A DNA stretch of 64,000 nt from Xanthobacter oligotrophicus (GCF_008364685.1 NZ_VTTL01000015.1:29862-93861); one strand, 5' to 3'; counted from the stretch's first letter, positions 54,923 to 63,860 are shown. Translations and numbers: made by a program. The notes: generated from the sequence alone by a model not told the origin.

Positions 54923-55870
54923 ATGCTGTTGAACCAGGCGGGCGCCAAGGGCGCGGCGGGAACGGGCGCAGGAACGAGCGCTGGCGCTGGCAACGGGGCG
55001 GCCGGCGGCGACATCATCGATACCACCACCCAGACCTTCATGGCCGAGGTGATGGAGGAATCCAAGCGGCGCCCGGTGCTGGTGGATTTCTGGGCGCCGT
55101 GGTGCGGGCCGTGCAAGACCCTCACCCCGGTGATCGAGAAGGTGGTGAAGGCCGCCAAGGGCAAGGTGCGCCTCGCCAAGCTCAACATCGACGACCACCC
55201 GGTCATCCCCGGCAAGCTCGGCATCCAGTCCGTGCCCACGGTCTATGCCTTCGTGAACGGCCAGCCGGTGGACGGCTTCCAGGGCGCGCTGCCGGAAGGT
55301 CAGGTGAAGGCCTTCATCGATCGCCTCATCGGCCCCGCCGACGATGGCCTGGAGGAAGCGCTGGCCGCCGCCGACGCGGCGCTGGCCCAGGGCGACCTCA
55401 CCGCCGCCGCCGAGATCTTCGTCGGCGTGCTGGGCGAGGAGCCGGACAATCTCAAGGCCCTCACCGGCCTCGTGCGCACCCAGGTGGCCGCCGGCGCGCT
55501 GGAGCAGGCCAGGGCCACCCTTGCCCTGGTACCGGCCGACAAGCAGAACGACCCGCTGGTGAACGCCGCCCGCGCGGCGCTGGATGTGGCCGAGCAGGCC
55601 GCCGCCCTCGGCGACCTCGCGACGCTCGAAGCCCGGCTGGACCTCGACCCCGCCGATCACCAGGCCCGCTTCGACCTCGCCTTGGCGCTCAACGGCAAGG
55701 GCCGGCGCGAGCAGGCGCTGATCCATCTCCTCGATATCGTGAAGCGCGACCGCGTGTGGAACGAGGATGCGGCCCGCAAGCAGCTGGTGCAGCTGTTCGA
55801 GGCGTGGGGCCCCACCGATCCGCTCACCATTTCAGGCCGTAAGAAATTGTCGGCGATCATGTTCGCCTGA
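54923..55870 (+). CDS. Thioredoxin-fold/TPR co-chaperone (CnoX/YbbN family)
   Basis: 315 aa. After an Ala/Gly-rich lead (residues 1-35) comes a thioredoxin domain with WAPWCGPC (active-site CxxC at about residues 59-62), then TPR-like helices from about residue 155 to the end. CnoX/YbbN proteins protect unfolded proteins and work with GroEL or DnaK. The ATG at 54923 has GGGGA at good spacing; the TTG at 54914 is not favoured. The LON-domain gene follows 28 nt later. Confidence 0.9.
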   Translation: MLLNQAGAKGAAGTGAGTSAGAGNGAAGGDIIDTTTQTFMAEVMEESKRRPVLVDFWAPWCGPCKTLTPVIEKVVKAAKGKVRLAKLNIDDHPVIPGKLGIQSVPTVYAFVNGQPVDGFQGALPEGQVKAFIDRLIGPADDGLEEALAAADAALAQGDLTAAAEIFVGVLGEEPDNLKALTGLVRTQVAAGALEQARATLALVPADKQNDPLVNAARAALDVAEQAAALGDLATLEARLDLDPADHQARFDLALALNGKGRREQALIHLLDIVKRDRVWNEDAARKQLVQLFEAWGPTDPLTISGRKKLSAIMFA

Positions 55871-55898
55871 AGGGCGTTGTTTTTAAGGATTGTTCGTC

Positions 55899-56570
55899 TT
55901 GGCTGCCAATCGCACCTATCTGTCGCCGACGGAAATTCCGCCGGTGATACCGGTTTTTCCGCTCACCGGCGCGCTGCTGCTGCCGCGGGCCGACCTGCCG
56001 CTCAACATCTTCGAGCCGCGCTATCTCGCCATGGTGGACGACGCGCTCGGTGGCGCGCGCCTCATCGGCATGGTCCAGCCTGACGAGCAGGCACCGGTCT
56101 CGGCGCATGGTCCCGGCGTGTACAAGGTGGGATGCCTTGGCCGTCTCACCCAGTTCAGCGAGACCGGGGACGGGCGCTACCTGATCACGCTCACCGGCAT
56201 CTGCCGCTTCCGCATCGTGGAAGAGCTTGATACCACCACGCCCTACCGCCAGTTCAAGGTGGACGCCACGGCCTTCGCCCATGATTTCGAGGCTGAGGCC
56301 GGCGAGGCGGAAGTGGACCGTGACGCGCTGCTGTCCGCGCTGGCCGCGTTTCTCGACGCCAACAAGCTCGAGGCGGACTGGGACGGCATCCGCGAGGCCG
56401 GCACCGAGACGCTGGTGAACGCCCTGTCGGTGATGTCGCCCTATGGCGCGCTGGAGAAGCAGGCGCTGCTGGAGGCGGAAAATCTGAAGGCCCGCGCCGA
56501 CATGCTGGTGGCCATCACCCAGATGATGCTGGCCCGCATGCCAGGCGACGGCGAAGGCTCGCTGCAATAG
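55899..56570 (+). CDS. LON peptidase substrate-binding domain protein
   Basis: 223 aa. Stand-alone N-terminal LON domain: IPPVIPVFPLTGALLLPRADLPLNIFEPRY split over residues 14-43, with RYLAMVDDAL and ICRFRI, and no ATPase or protease part. Function unknown; a link to protein quality control is inferred from the thioredoxin/TPR neighbour. The likely start is TTG at 55899, 8 nt after AAGGA; a TTG at 55890 is possible. No ATG is near. Confidence 0.88.
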   Translation: MAANRTYLSPTEIPPVIPVFPLTGALLLPRADLPLNIFEPRYLAMVDDALGGARLIGMVQPDEQAPVSAHGPGVYKVGCLGRLTQFSETGDGRYLITLTGICRFRIVEELDTTTPYRQFKVDATAFAHDFEAEAGEAEVDRDALLSALAAFLDANKLEADWDGIREAGTETLVNALSVMSPYGALEKQALLEAENLKARADMLVAITQMMLARMPGDGEGSLQ

Positions 56571-56714
56571 GGGCGGGGCTGGGCGAAGGGCGCCGCGCGT
56601 CGGCGCCGACTGAAAGCCGCTTTCGCTCATCGCTCATGGATGTCGAAGGCGTGCGCGGACCTGTTGCCGCCACAAACGTGATGAACTGGTGCGCCTGAGC
56701 GCCCCGGCGTCCGC

Positions 56715-57062
56715 TCACGGCTCCTCGGCGAACCTCAGGCGGCCGGCGGGGGCGAGGGTGCGGGCGTCGAAGGTGCGGATTTCGACCGCGCCGCCCACGT
56801 CGAGGGTCAGCACCACCACGTCGCCGGACACGGCGGTGGCGGTGATCTTCGCGCCCTTGGGCAGAAGCGCGGTCATTTCGCCGGTCGCCATGGGCTTTGC
56901 CCGTATCATGCGATAGCCGATGACGCCGAAGACCGCGGCCACCCCCAGCACCATGACCAGCATGGACAGGCTGGAGAAGCGGCGAAACCGCTGGATGATG
57001 CGCTCCTGCTCCGGGGTCAGCGCCTCTTCCGGGGTTTCGGTGGGGGACGGGCGATGAAACAT
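56715..57062 (-). CDS. DUF6476-like membrane protein
   Basis: 115 aa. A Glu/Pro-rich N-terminal 25 residues, one transmembrane helix (FSSLSMLVMVLGVAAVFGVI) and a beta-rich C-terminal domain (ALLPKGAKITATAVSGDVVV). It resembles the small DUF6476 proteins of alphaproteobacteria, unknown function. Its ATG lies on the minus strand inside the first codons of the divergent pseudouridine synthase gene (shared 9 bp ATGAAACAT). Confidence 0.78.
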   Translation of the reverse strand: MFHRPSPTETPEEALTPEQERIIQRFRRFSSLSMLVMVLGVAAVFGVIGYRMIRAKPMATGEMTALLPKGAKITATAVSGDVVVLTLDVGGAVEIRTFDARTLAPAGRLRFAEEP

Positions 57063-58226
57063 GAAGGGGCCGTGGCTCCTGACGGATCGAGAATGGACGC
57101 GACCATGACCCAGGCCCAGGTGAACCAGGCCGAGATGAACCAGGCCGAGACCGGCCTAGAGGACCTGGACGAGGGCTTCACCCTCACGGTCCAGATCGCG
57201 GCGGAAGACGCCGGCGAGCGGCTGGACCGTGTCCTGGCGCGCCGGCTGGCGCTTGAGGCACCGGAACTCAGCCGCACCCGCATCCAGCGTCTCGTAACGG
57301 AAGGCCGGGTCTCCGTCAGCGGGCGTGTGGTAGGGGACGCGGCGGGCCGGGTCAATGCCGCAGATGTCTATACCCTGTTCCTGCCGCCCCCGGAGGCGGC
57401 CGAGCCGGTGGCGGAGAACCTGCCGCTCACCATCGTGTTCGAGGATGCCCATCTCGTGGTCGTCGACAAGCCGGCCGGGCTGGTGGTGCATCCGGCGCCG
57501 GGCCATGCCTCCGGCACGCTGGTGAACGCACTCCTGTACCATTGCGGCGACAGCCTCTCCGGCATCGGCGGGGTGCGCCGGCCGGGCATCGTCCATCGCA
57601 TCGACAAGGATACCTCCGGCCTGCTGGTGGTGGCCAAGTCCGACGTGGCCCACAAGGGCCTCGCCGCCCAGTTCGCCGACCATGGCCGCACCGGGCCGCT
57701 GGAGCGGGCCTATCTCGCCTTCGTCTGGGGCGTGCCGGAGGCCCACGGCAGCGTGGATGCGCCCATCGACCGGCATCCCAGCCACCGCCAGAAGATGGCG
57801 GTGCGCCTCTCCGGTCGTCATGCCATCACCCATTGGGAGGTGCAGGACGCCTATCTCGGCCATGGCCGCACCAGCCTGCGCAACAAGGGGCAGGTGAAGG
57901 GCGAGGTGAAGATGGAGGAGGGGGTGGCCAGCCTCATCGAATGCCAGCTGGAGACCGGCCGCACCCACCAGATCCGCGTCCACATGGCCCATGTGGGCCA
58001 TCCGCTGCTGGGGGACGAGGTCTATGGCCAGGGTTTCCGCACCAAGGAGACGCTGTTGCCGGAGGCCGCCCGCGAACACCTCGCGCGCCTCGGCCGGCAG
58101 GCGCTGCATGCGGCCCGGCTCGGCTTCGCCCATCCGGTGACGGGGGAGACGCTGTCGTTCGAAAGCCCTCTACCGGAAGACCTTGCCGCCCTCGCCGAGG
58201 TGCTGGGCGGGCGTGCATCCGCGTAA
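57054..58226 (+). CDS. rluD: RluA-family 23S rRNA pseudouridine synthase, RluD-like
   Basis: 390 aa from ATG 57054, which has GGGGGA 6-7 nt upstream; ATGs at 57093 and 57105 would give a more usual length. A Gln/Asn/Glu-rich N-terminal tail is followed by an S4 domain (RTRIQRLVTEGRVSVSGRVV) and the synthase domain with the catalytic HRIDKDTSGLLV motif and ETGRTHQIRVHMAHVGHPL. RluD makes pseudouridines 1911/1915/1917 in helix 69. Divergent from the DUF6476 gene with overlapping starts. Confidence 0.9.
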   Translation: MKHEGAVAPDGSRMDATMTQAQVNQAEMNQAETGLEDLDEGFTLTVQIAAEDAGERLDRVLARRLALEAPELSRTRIQRLVTEGRVSVSGRVVGDAAGRVNAADVYTLFLPPPEAAEPVAENLPLTIVFEDAHLVVVDKPAGLVVHPAPGHASGTLVNALLYHCGDSLSGIGGVRRPGIVHRIDKDTSGLLVVAKSDVAHKGLAAQFADHGRTGPLERAYLAFVWGVPEAHGSVDAPIDRHPSHRQKMAVRLSGRHAITHWEVQDAYLGHGRTSLRNKGQVKGEVKMEEGVASLIECQLETGRTHQIRVHMAHVGHPLLGDEVYGQGFRTKETLLPEAAREHLARLGRQALHAARLGFAHPVTGETLSFESPLPEDLAALAEVLGGRASA

Positions 58227-58364
58227 ATTTCTCTCGCATCGACGTGAGAGGATGAAACCTATCCGCATTCCGCTCGTATCTATATCATGATGCGTCGCGG
58301 TCGGCGTCATGCGGCCGCTGAGGCGGTCGCCCGGACGGGGGCCGCGGGAGAAGGAGGCCTCGTC

Positions 58365-59267
58365 ATGGCCCAGCCGAAGTCCATGTCCATTCCGTCCGCC
58401 GAAGGCGGACTCTCCCGGTATCTCGAAGAGATCCGGCGGTTTCCCATGCTGGAGCCGCAGGAGGAATATATGCTCGCCAAGAGCTGGCGCGAGCACGGGG
58501 ACCGCGATGCCGCGCACAGGCTGGTGACGAGCCACCTGCGCCTCGTGGCGAAGATCGCCATGGGCTACCGCGGCTATGGGCTGCCCATCTCCGAAGTGAT
58601 TTCCGAGGGCAACGTGGGCCTCATGCAGGCGGTGAAAAGGTTCGAGCCCGAGAAGGGCTTCCGCCTCGCCACCTATGCCATGTGGTGGATCCGCGCCTCC
58701 ATCCAGGAATATATCCTGCGCTCGTGGAGCCTCGTGAAGATGGGCACCACGGCGGCGCAGAAGAAGCTGTTCTTCAACCTGCGCAAGGCCAAGAGCCAGA
58801 TTTCCGCGCTGGAAGAGGGCGACCTGCGTCCCGAGCATGTGAAGCAGATCGCCACCAAGCTCGGCGTCACCGAGCAGGACGTGGTGGACATGAACCGCCG
58901 CCTCTCCGGCGACGCCTCCCTGAACTCCCCCATCCGCGAGGATTCCGAGGGCGGGGAGTGGCAGGACTGGCTGGTGGACGAGCGCCTCGACCAGGAGGAG
59001 CAGCTCGCCGAGAGCGAGGAGCTGGACAACCGCCGCGCGGCGCTGTCCGGCGCGCTCTCCGTGCTGAACGACCGCGAGCGCCGTATTTTCGAGGCCCGCC
59101 GCCTCTCCGAGGACCCCATGACCCTGGAGGACCTCGCCTCCGAGTTCGGCGTCTCCCGCGAGCGGGTGCGCCAGATCGAGGTGCGCGCCTTCGAGAAGGT
59201 GCAGAAGGCGGTCATGGACAAGGTCCGCCAGGTCGAGGCCCCCACGGCGGAGGCGGTGGGGGCGTGA
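58365..59267 (+). CDS. rpoH: RNA polymerase sigma-32 factor
   Basis: 300 aa heat-shock sigma factor. Region 2 includes ISEGNVGLMQAVKRFEPEKG and TYAMWWIRASIQEYIL; the RpoH box QKKLFFNLRK sits at the end of region 2; region 4 has TLEDLASEFGVSRERVRQIE. The ATG at 58365 (MAQPKSMSIPSAEGGLSRYL) has a strong GAAGGAGG. The 138-nt leader contains an imperfect palindrome CTCTCGCATCGACGTGAGAG that might be a thermosensitive structure; this is only a guess. Confidence 0.96.
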   Translation: MAQPKSMSIPSAEGGLSRYLEEIRRFPMLEPQEEYMLAKSWREHGDRDAAHRLVTSHLRLVAKIAMGYRGYGLPISEVISEGNVGLMQAVKRFEPEKGFRLATYAMWWIRASIQEYILRSWSLVKMGTTAAQKKLFFNLRKAKSQISALEEGDLRPEHVKQIATKLGVTEQDVVDMNRRLSGDASLNSPIREDSEGGEWQDWLVDERLDQEEQLAESEELDNRRAALSGALSVLNDRERRIFEARRLSEDPMTLEDLASEFGVSRERVRQIEVRAFEKVQKAVMDKVRQVEAPTAEAVGA

Positions 59268-59308
59268 GACTTTGCCGGGCGGGAGGAGGCTGAAGCCGCC
59301 TCCGCCCC

Positions 59309-60439
59309 TCACCCCGCCCGGCCGCGGCCGAAGGGGTGTGCCCCGCGCTCGGGGCGGGCGGCGTGCAGCATCATCAGCTCGCCCACATTCTCCGGCGTCA
59401 GCAGGCCGACCAGCTTTCCGGACACATCCACCACGCCCACGGCTGGGACCTGGGCGGAGGTGATGAGCTTGAGCGCCGCATCGAGCTTCGAGCGGGCCTC
59501 CACCACCGGAATGTCGGCCTGCATCACCTCGATCACGGCGGTCTGCGGCCCCTGGTCCTTCATGGCGCGGATCATGGCGTCGCGGGTGAGCACCCCGCGC
59601 AGGTGACCGGCGCCGTCCACCACCGGGAATTCCTTCTGGGTGGAGCGGATGAGGGCGTCGGCCGCGTCGTCCACGGTGGATTGCGGCCCGAGCGTCTCGA
59701 AATGGGTGATCATGGCGTCCGAGACCAGGAGCCCGCGCGAGGCTTCCTTCAGCTGCACCTGACCGGCCTCCCCGGACGCGGCGAGGAACACGAACACGCC
59801 GATGATCATCAGCATGGGATTGGTGAAGATGCCCAGAAGGCCCATGCCGATGGCAAGGCCCTGGCCGATGGAGGCGGCGGTGGCGGTGGCCTTGGCGTGG
59901 CCCATCTTCATGGCCAGCAGCGCCCGCAGCACCCGCCCACCATCCATGGGGAAGGCCGGGATGAGGTTGAACACCACCAGGAAGATGTTGGCGCCGGCCA
60001 GCTTCACCAGGATCGAGGTGCGCGGGTCCTCGATCTTGGCGAGGCTGTCCGCCGTCAGGTCGGTGCCGCCGAGGGTGGCGCTCAGGATGACCAGCAGCAC
60101 CAGCGCAATCACCACGTTCACCAGCGGCCCGGCGATGGCCACCACCAGCTCCTGCGACGGCTTCTCCGGAATCCGCTCCAGATTGGCGATGCCGCCGAAC
60201 GGCCACAGGGTGATGTCCGGGGTCTTCACCCCGTAGCGGCGGGCGGCGAAGACGTGCCCCAATTCATGCAGCAGCACGCAGGCGAAGAGCAGCGCCACGA
60301 ACAGCACGCCTTCCCACGCCGCCGAAGACCCGCCGGAGCGGTAATAGGCCGCCCAGATCCACACCAGGAACAACAGGAACGTGACGTGGATGCGGATCGC
60401 AGTCTCGCCGAGCCGGCCGATGGTGAGGGACCAGGGCAT
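59309..60439 (-). CDS. Site-2 protease family (M50) protein with CBS domains
   Basis: 376 aa. Membrane metalloprotease with HELGH (zinc ligands) in the second helix and FNLIPAFPMDGGR holding the third ligand; about five to six helices. Two CBS domains follow from about residue 250 (VSDAMITHFETLGP and DIPVVEARSKLDAA), which usually sense adenylates. Resembles Rip3/SpoIVFB-type group III proteases. AAGGAGAT precedes the ATG. Convergent with rpoH, 41 bp apart; substrate unknown. Confidence 0.92.
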   Translation of the reverse strand: MPWSLTIGRLGETAIRIHVTFLLFLVWIWAAYYRSGGSSAAWEGVLFVALLFACVLLHELGHVFAARRYGVKTPDITLWPFGGIANLERIPEKPSQELVVAIAGPLVNVVIALVLLVILSATLGGTDLTADSLAKIEDPRTSILVKLAGANIFLVVFNLIPAFPMDGGRVLRALLAMKMGHAKATATAASIGQGLAIGMGLLGIFTNPMLMIIGVFVFLAASGEAGQVQLKEASRGLLVSDAMITHFETLGPQSTVDDAADALIRSTQKEFPVVDGAGHLRGVLTRDAMIRAMKDQGPQTAVIEVMQADIPVVEARSKLDAALKLITSAQVPAVGVVDVSGKLVGLLTPENVGELMMLHAARPERGAHPFGRGRAG

Positions 60440-60664
60440 GGGATCTCCTTGGGCGTGACGACGCACAGTGCCCGCGTCGCGGGCGGATGGAAACGGTCCG
60501 CTTCGGTCTAGACCGGGAATGGCGCGGGGACACGTCAAAAGCTGCGGATCGGAAAGCGGCGGCGTCCGCCTTTTGTCGGCAAGGATGCCTCTTAGGGACG
60601 CCTCTGAGGCGAGGTGCACCGGCCTGGCGGCCGGAATTCAGGGCTTCATCGGGGCGTCACCCAC

Positions 60665-60691
60665 TTGATAATAAGGTTAGCTTACTATATT
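60665..60691 (+). promoter_or_regulatory. Promoter and operator-like dyad of the marR-MFS operon
   Basis: TTGATA (60665-60670) and TATATT (60686-60691) with a 15-bp spacer that holds the dyad TAAG-GTTAG-CTTA (arms separated by five bases). A start at 60698-60703 would give a leaderless or nearly leaderless transcript. MarR autorepression at the dyad is inferred. Confidence 0.5.
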
Positions 60692-60702
60692 GTCCCCTTA
60701 TT

Positions 60703-61197
60703 ATGACCGTTCCAGCCCCCAGTCCCATCGCCTCCCCTCGTCCTGCGCCGAGCGAGCCGCCCCTCGGCTTCGTCCTGGTGGATGCGGCGCGGCTCTATCG
60801 CGCGCGCATCGACCGGGCCTTCGAGGGCGCCGGGCTCGGCCTCACGGCCGGGGAGGCGCGCACGCTGGCCTATGTGGATTTCCATCCGGGCCTCAGGCAA
60901 TCGGCGCTGGCCGAGAAGATGAACGTGGAGCCCATGACCCTGGTGGGCTTCCTCGACCGGCTCGAGGCCGCCGGCCTGGTCACGCGCGAAACCGACCCCA
61001 GGGACCGCCGCGCCAAGATCGTGACGCTCACGCCCGAGGCGACGCCTTACCTCGCCGGGGTGCTCTCGGCGGCGGCCACCGCGCGCCGGGAGGCCACCTG
61101 CGGCTTCTCGGAGGCCGAGCAGGCGCTGCTGCGGGACCTTCTCCTGCGGCTGCGCGACAACCTCGCGCGGGAGCATCGGTCGAGGGACGAGAAATGA
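60703..61197 (+). CDS. MarR family transcriptional regulator
   Basis: 164 aa. Winged helix with LTAGEARTLAYVDFHPGLRQSAL split into helices, AEKMNVEPMTLVGFLDRLEAAG as the recognition part and the wing DPRDRRAKIVTLT. Controls efflux or stress genes in response to small aromatic ligands as a rule. No ribosome site precedes the ATG and the -10 box ends 11 nt before it, so translation may be leaderless. The stop overlaps the efflux gene ATG (ATGA), so it likely represses its own operon. Confidence 0.93.
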   Translation: MTVPAPSPIASPRPAPSEPPLGFVLVDAARLYRARIDRAFEGAGLGLTAGEARTLAYVDFHPGLRQSALAEKMNVEPMTLVGFLDRLEAAGLVTRETDPRDRRAKIVTLTPEATPYLAGVLSAAATARREATCGFSEAEQALLRDLLLRLRDNLAREHRSRDEK

Positions 61198-62552
61198 CCG
61201 CCGTCGAGCACTCAACGTCTCCCGCGCCGGGCGCCGGCGTTTCGGCCGCGCCGTTCATGAGCGAACGGGAAGTGTCCGTCATCGGCGGGCTCATGGTGAT
61301 GCTCGGGCCCATCAGCCTTGCCATGTACACGCCGGCCCTGCCGACGCTGGTCGTGGCCTTCGGCACCAGCATCGCCACGGTGAAGCTCACCCTCACCGTG
61401 TTCTTCATGGGCTTCGCCTTTTCCCAGCTGGTCTGCGGGCCGCTCTCGGATGGCTACGGGCGGCGCCCGGTGGCGCTGGGCTTCTTCGGCATCTATCTCG
61501 CCGGCAGTGTCGTCGCCATGCTGGCGCCCACCATCGGCTGGCTCATTGCCGGCCGCGCGTTGCAGGGCATCGGCTGCGCCGCCGGCATCGCCCTGTCCCG
61601 CGCGCTGGTGCGCGATCAATATACCGGCCAGGCGTCGGCGCGGGTGATGAACCTCATCGGCACCATGCTGGCCATCGGCCCGGCGGTTTCGCCCACCCTG
61701 GGTGGGCTCATTCTCGGCACGGCGGGCTGGCATGTGATCTTCATCGCCATGGCGGCCTACGGCCTCGTGCTGGTGGCGGTCCTCGCCCTTCGGGTGCCGG
61801 AGACCAACCGGACGCCGGACCGTGCGCTGGCCTCCCCCCGCGGGGTGGCGACGAGCTACCGCCGGCTCCTGACCGACCGCGTGTTCATGCGCGCGGCGCT
61901 CACCGCCGGCCTCAGCCTCGGCGGCATCTATACGTTGTCGGCGCTGCTGCCCTTCATCCTCATCGAGCGGGTGGGGCTCTCGCCCACCGGCTTCGGCCTT
62001 GCCATGCTGCTGCAGACCGGCGCCTTCATGTCCGGCACCCTCATCGCCCGGCCGCTGCTGAAGCGACACAGCGCCCACGCCCTGATCCTGCCCGGCCTGC
62101 TGCTGGTGCTTGTCGGCGCGGTGGGGCTGGCGCTCGGCCCGTTCGTGCTGCCGTTGACCACCGCGACCGTCATGCTGCCCATCTCTCTGTGGGCCTGCGG
62201 CATCGCTTTGCTGCTGCCGGGCTGCACCACCGCCGGCCTCGCCGGGTTCGCGCCCATCGCTGGGGCCGCCTCGGCGCTGATGGGCTTCCTTCAGATCGGC
62301 AACGGCTTCCTTGGCACCTCGCTCGCGGTGCTGTTTCCCTCGCCGCTGGCAGCGATGATGACGCTGCTGCCGGCCTTTGCCGCCGCGGCGGCCAGCGCGC
62401 ACCTGCTGCTGGCGCCGCGCCGCGAGCCGGTCGTCTCCACCGGGGCCGCTCCCATTGAGTCCACCGATCTGGAGCTGGCCGCCGATCCGCTCGGCGTGGT
62501 GGGCGCCGCCGGCGACGAGATTGAGGCCGGAACCTACGACAAGGCCTCCTGA
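61194..62552 (+). CDS. Bcr/CflA family drug-resistance MFS transporter
   Basis: 452 aa with 12 helices (residues about 30-420). MFS motif A is GPLSDGYGRRPVALG in the loop between helices 2 and 3, and ALQGIGCAAGIALSRALVRD matches the Bcr/CflA motif in helix 4. Proton-driven export of drugs such as bicyclomycin or chloramphenicol is the family role. The C-terminal tail (about 40 residues) is acidic and unusual. Translationally coupled to marR by a four-base overlap. Confidence 0.92.
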   Translation: MTAVEHSTSPAPGAGVSAAPFMSEREVSVIGGLMVMLGPISLAMYTPALPTLVVAFGTSIATVKLTLTVFFMGFAFSQLVCGPLSDGYGRRPVALGFFGIYLAGSVVAMLAPTIGWLIAGRALQGIGCAAGIALSRALVRDQYTGQASARVMNLIGTMLAIGPAVSPTLGGLILGTAGWHVIFIAMAAYGLVLVAVLALRVPETNRTPDRALASPRGVATSYRRLLTDRVFMRAALTAGLSLGGIYTLSALLPFILIERVGLSPTGFGLAMLLQTGAFMSGTLIARPLLKRHSAHALILPGLLLVLVGAVGLALGPFVLPLTTATVMLPISLWACGIALLLPGCTTAGLAGFAPIAGAASALMGFLQIGNGFLGTSLAVLFPSPLAAMMTLLPAFAAAAASAHLLLAPRREPVVSTGAAPIESTDLELAADPLGVVGAAGDEIEAGTYDKAS

Positions 62553-62677
62553 GGCACGAGGTTGCTCCCGCGCGATACTGTTCGCGCCACCGAAGTGATG
62601 TCACAGGTTGACCCCGGCCAATCGGCGGTGGTCAACTCCCGCGCGCCCGAAGCATCGGGCCGCTGGGGGGACATCGT

Positions 62678-63112
62678 ATGAGATTTGCGGGACTAGCTCT
62701 GGCCGCCGTGCTGGCGCTTGCCGGGGGGCAGCTTACCGTGGGACCGGCCAAGGCCCAGACCGTCAGCTACGCGCAGGCGGCCGGCCTCCTCGCGCAGCAT
62801 TGCGGCGGGGACATCATGAAGCACTGCCGTGGCATCAACCTCGGCAACAATGCCATCCACAACTGCCTTGCCCAGAACGTCGCGCAGCTGACGCCGGCCT
62901 GCGCTGCCAACCACGCCGGAATCCGCGAGATGACCGAGGCGCGGGCCGCGGCCCAGAAGCAGGTCTACAAGGCCTGTGACCGCGATGCCGCGCAGTTCTG
63001 CCCCGGCCTCGTGCCCGGCGATGGCAACATCGTCTCGTGCCTGCTGGAGGCGTCCAAGGTGGTGAGCGCCACCTGCACGGCCTCGCTCGTCAATGCCGGC
63101 TACGGCCAGTGA
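62678..63112 (+). CDS. Secreted cysteine-rich repeat protein
   Basis: 144 aa. Signal peptide to about residue 26 (GPAKAQT), then two modules each with paired Cys: CGGDIMKHCRGI with HNCLAQNVAQLTPAC, and CDRDAAQFCPG with VSCLLEASKVVSATC. This spacing matches the Cys-rich Golgi-type (GLG1) repeat found in alphaproteobacterial periplasmic proteins of unknown function. It precedes the OmpA-like gene by 14 nt; the pair is probably cotranscribed. Confidence 0.85.
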   Translation: MRFAGLALAAVLALAGGQLTVGPAKAQTVSYAQAAGLLAQHCGGDIMKHCRGINLGNNAIHNCLAQNVAQLTPACAANHAGIREMTEARAAAQKQVYKACDRDAAQFCPGLVPGDGNIVSCLLEASKVVSATCTASLVNAGYGQ

Positions 63113-63126
63113 AGGGAGGGCTGAGC

Positions 63127-63756
63127 ATGACCTTGTTCCGTTTCGCCACCACCCGCCTTGGCGCGGCCCTGCTCCTCGCCGGCACCGCTGTGGTCCCCGC
63201 GCTCGTGGGCGTGCAGCCCGCTGCGGCCCAGGTGTTCACCCCCAACGCCCAGATCGTCCAGGGTCTGCAAACCTCCGTGGATGACGTGCCGCAGGTGTCG
63301 GCCGAGGCGCTGCGCGGCCTCGCCCAGGCGCACATGAAGTACACCGGCCCGCCGGAAAGCCGCCCGCCGCTCGCGGTCCAGCTCGACCAGCTGGCCCAGA
63401 TCAACGTGGAGATCGTGTTCGACCTCAACTCCGCGATGATCAAGCCAGAATCCTACCGCACCCTCGGTTCCATCGCGGATGCCATGCATAATCCGGTACT
63501 GCTCGGCTACAAGTTCCTGGTGGTCGGCAACACCGATGCCACCGGCACCCGCGAGCACAACATGAAGCTCAGCCAGGAGCGCTCCGACGCGGTGGTCGAG
63601 GCGCTCTCCACCACCTTCCGGGTGGACCCGCGCCGGCTCCAGTCCGTGGGCCTCGGCGAGGAGGCGCTTCAGGATCCCAAGCATCCCGACGCCGCCATCA
63701 ACCGCCGGGTGCAGATCTACAACGTCGGCCGTGCCGGTGCGCTCGCCCAGCAGTAA
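63127..63756 (+). CDS. OmpA family outer-membrane/periplasmic protein
   Basis: 209 aa. Signal peptide to about residue 35 (VQPAAAQVF), then a linker and an OmpA C-terminal domain (residues about 85-205) with INVEIVFDLNSAMIKPES, VVGNTDATGTREHNMKLS and QERSDAVVEAL, the peptidoglycan-binding pattern with the conserved Asp and Arg (INRRVQIYN). It likely tethers the envelope to peptidoglycan. Its TAA stop is the first triplet of element copy A. Confidence 0.9.
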   Translation: MTLFRFATTRLGAALLLAGTAVVPALVGVQPAAAQVFTPNAQIVQGLQTSVDDVPQVSAEALRGLAQAHMKYTGPPESRPPLAVQLDQLAQINVEIVFDLNSAMIKPESYRTLGSIADAMHNPVLLGYKFLVVGNTDATGTREHNMKLSQERSDAVVEALSTTFRVDPRRLQSVGLGEEALQDPKHPDAAINRRVQIYNVGRAGALAQQ

Positions 63757-63860
63757 TACCAAAGGCCCGTGAGCGTGACTCACGGGCCTTTGGTCAAGCC
63801 GGCGCGGCGCCTGAGCGCAACCCTCTCGGCACCGGTCAAAGACCGGGGCCGTTGGTATAA
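63754..63860 (+). repeat. Dispersed two-hairpin element, copy A
   Basis: 107 bp, ends TAATACCAAA and GTTGGTATAA. Hairpin I: perfect 15-bp arms CCAAAGGCCCGTGAG (63759-63773) and CTCACGGGCCTTTGG (63779-63793). Hairpin II: CGGCACCGGT/ACCGGGGCCG with one mismatch. Central CAAGCCGGCGCGGCGCCTGA. The first TAA is the stop of the OmpA-like gene. Confidence 0.92.

Noticed and set aside
58231..58250. Rho-independent terminator of rluD or thermosensor of rpoH at CTCTCGCATCGACGTGAGAG
   Set aside because: The palindrome is imperfect and has no T-run; a thermosensor role cannot be shown from sequence alone, so it is not listed as a feature.
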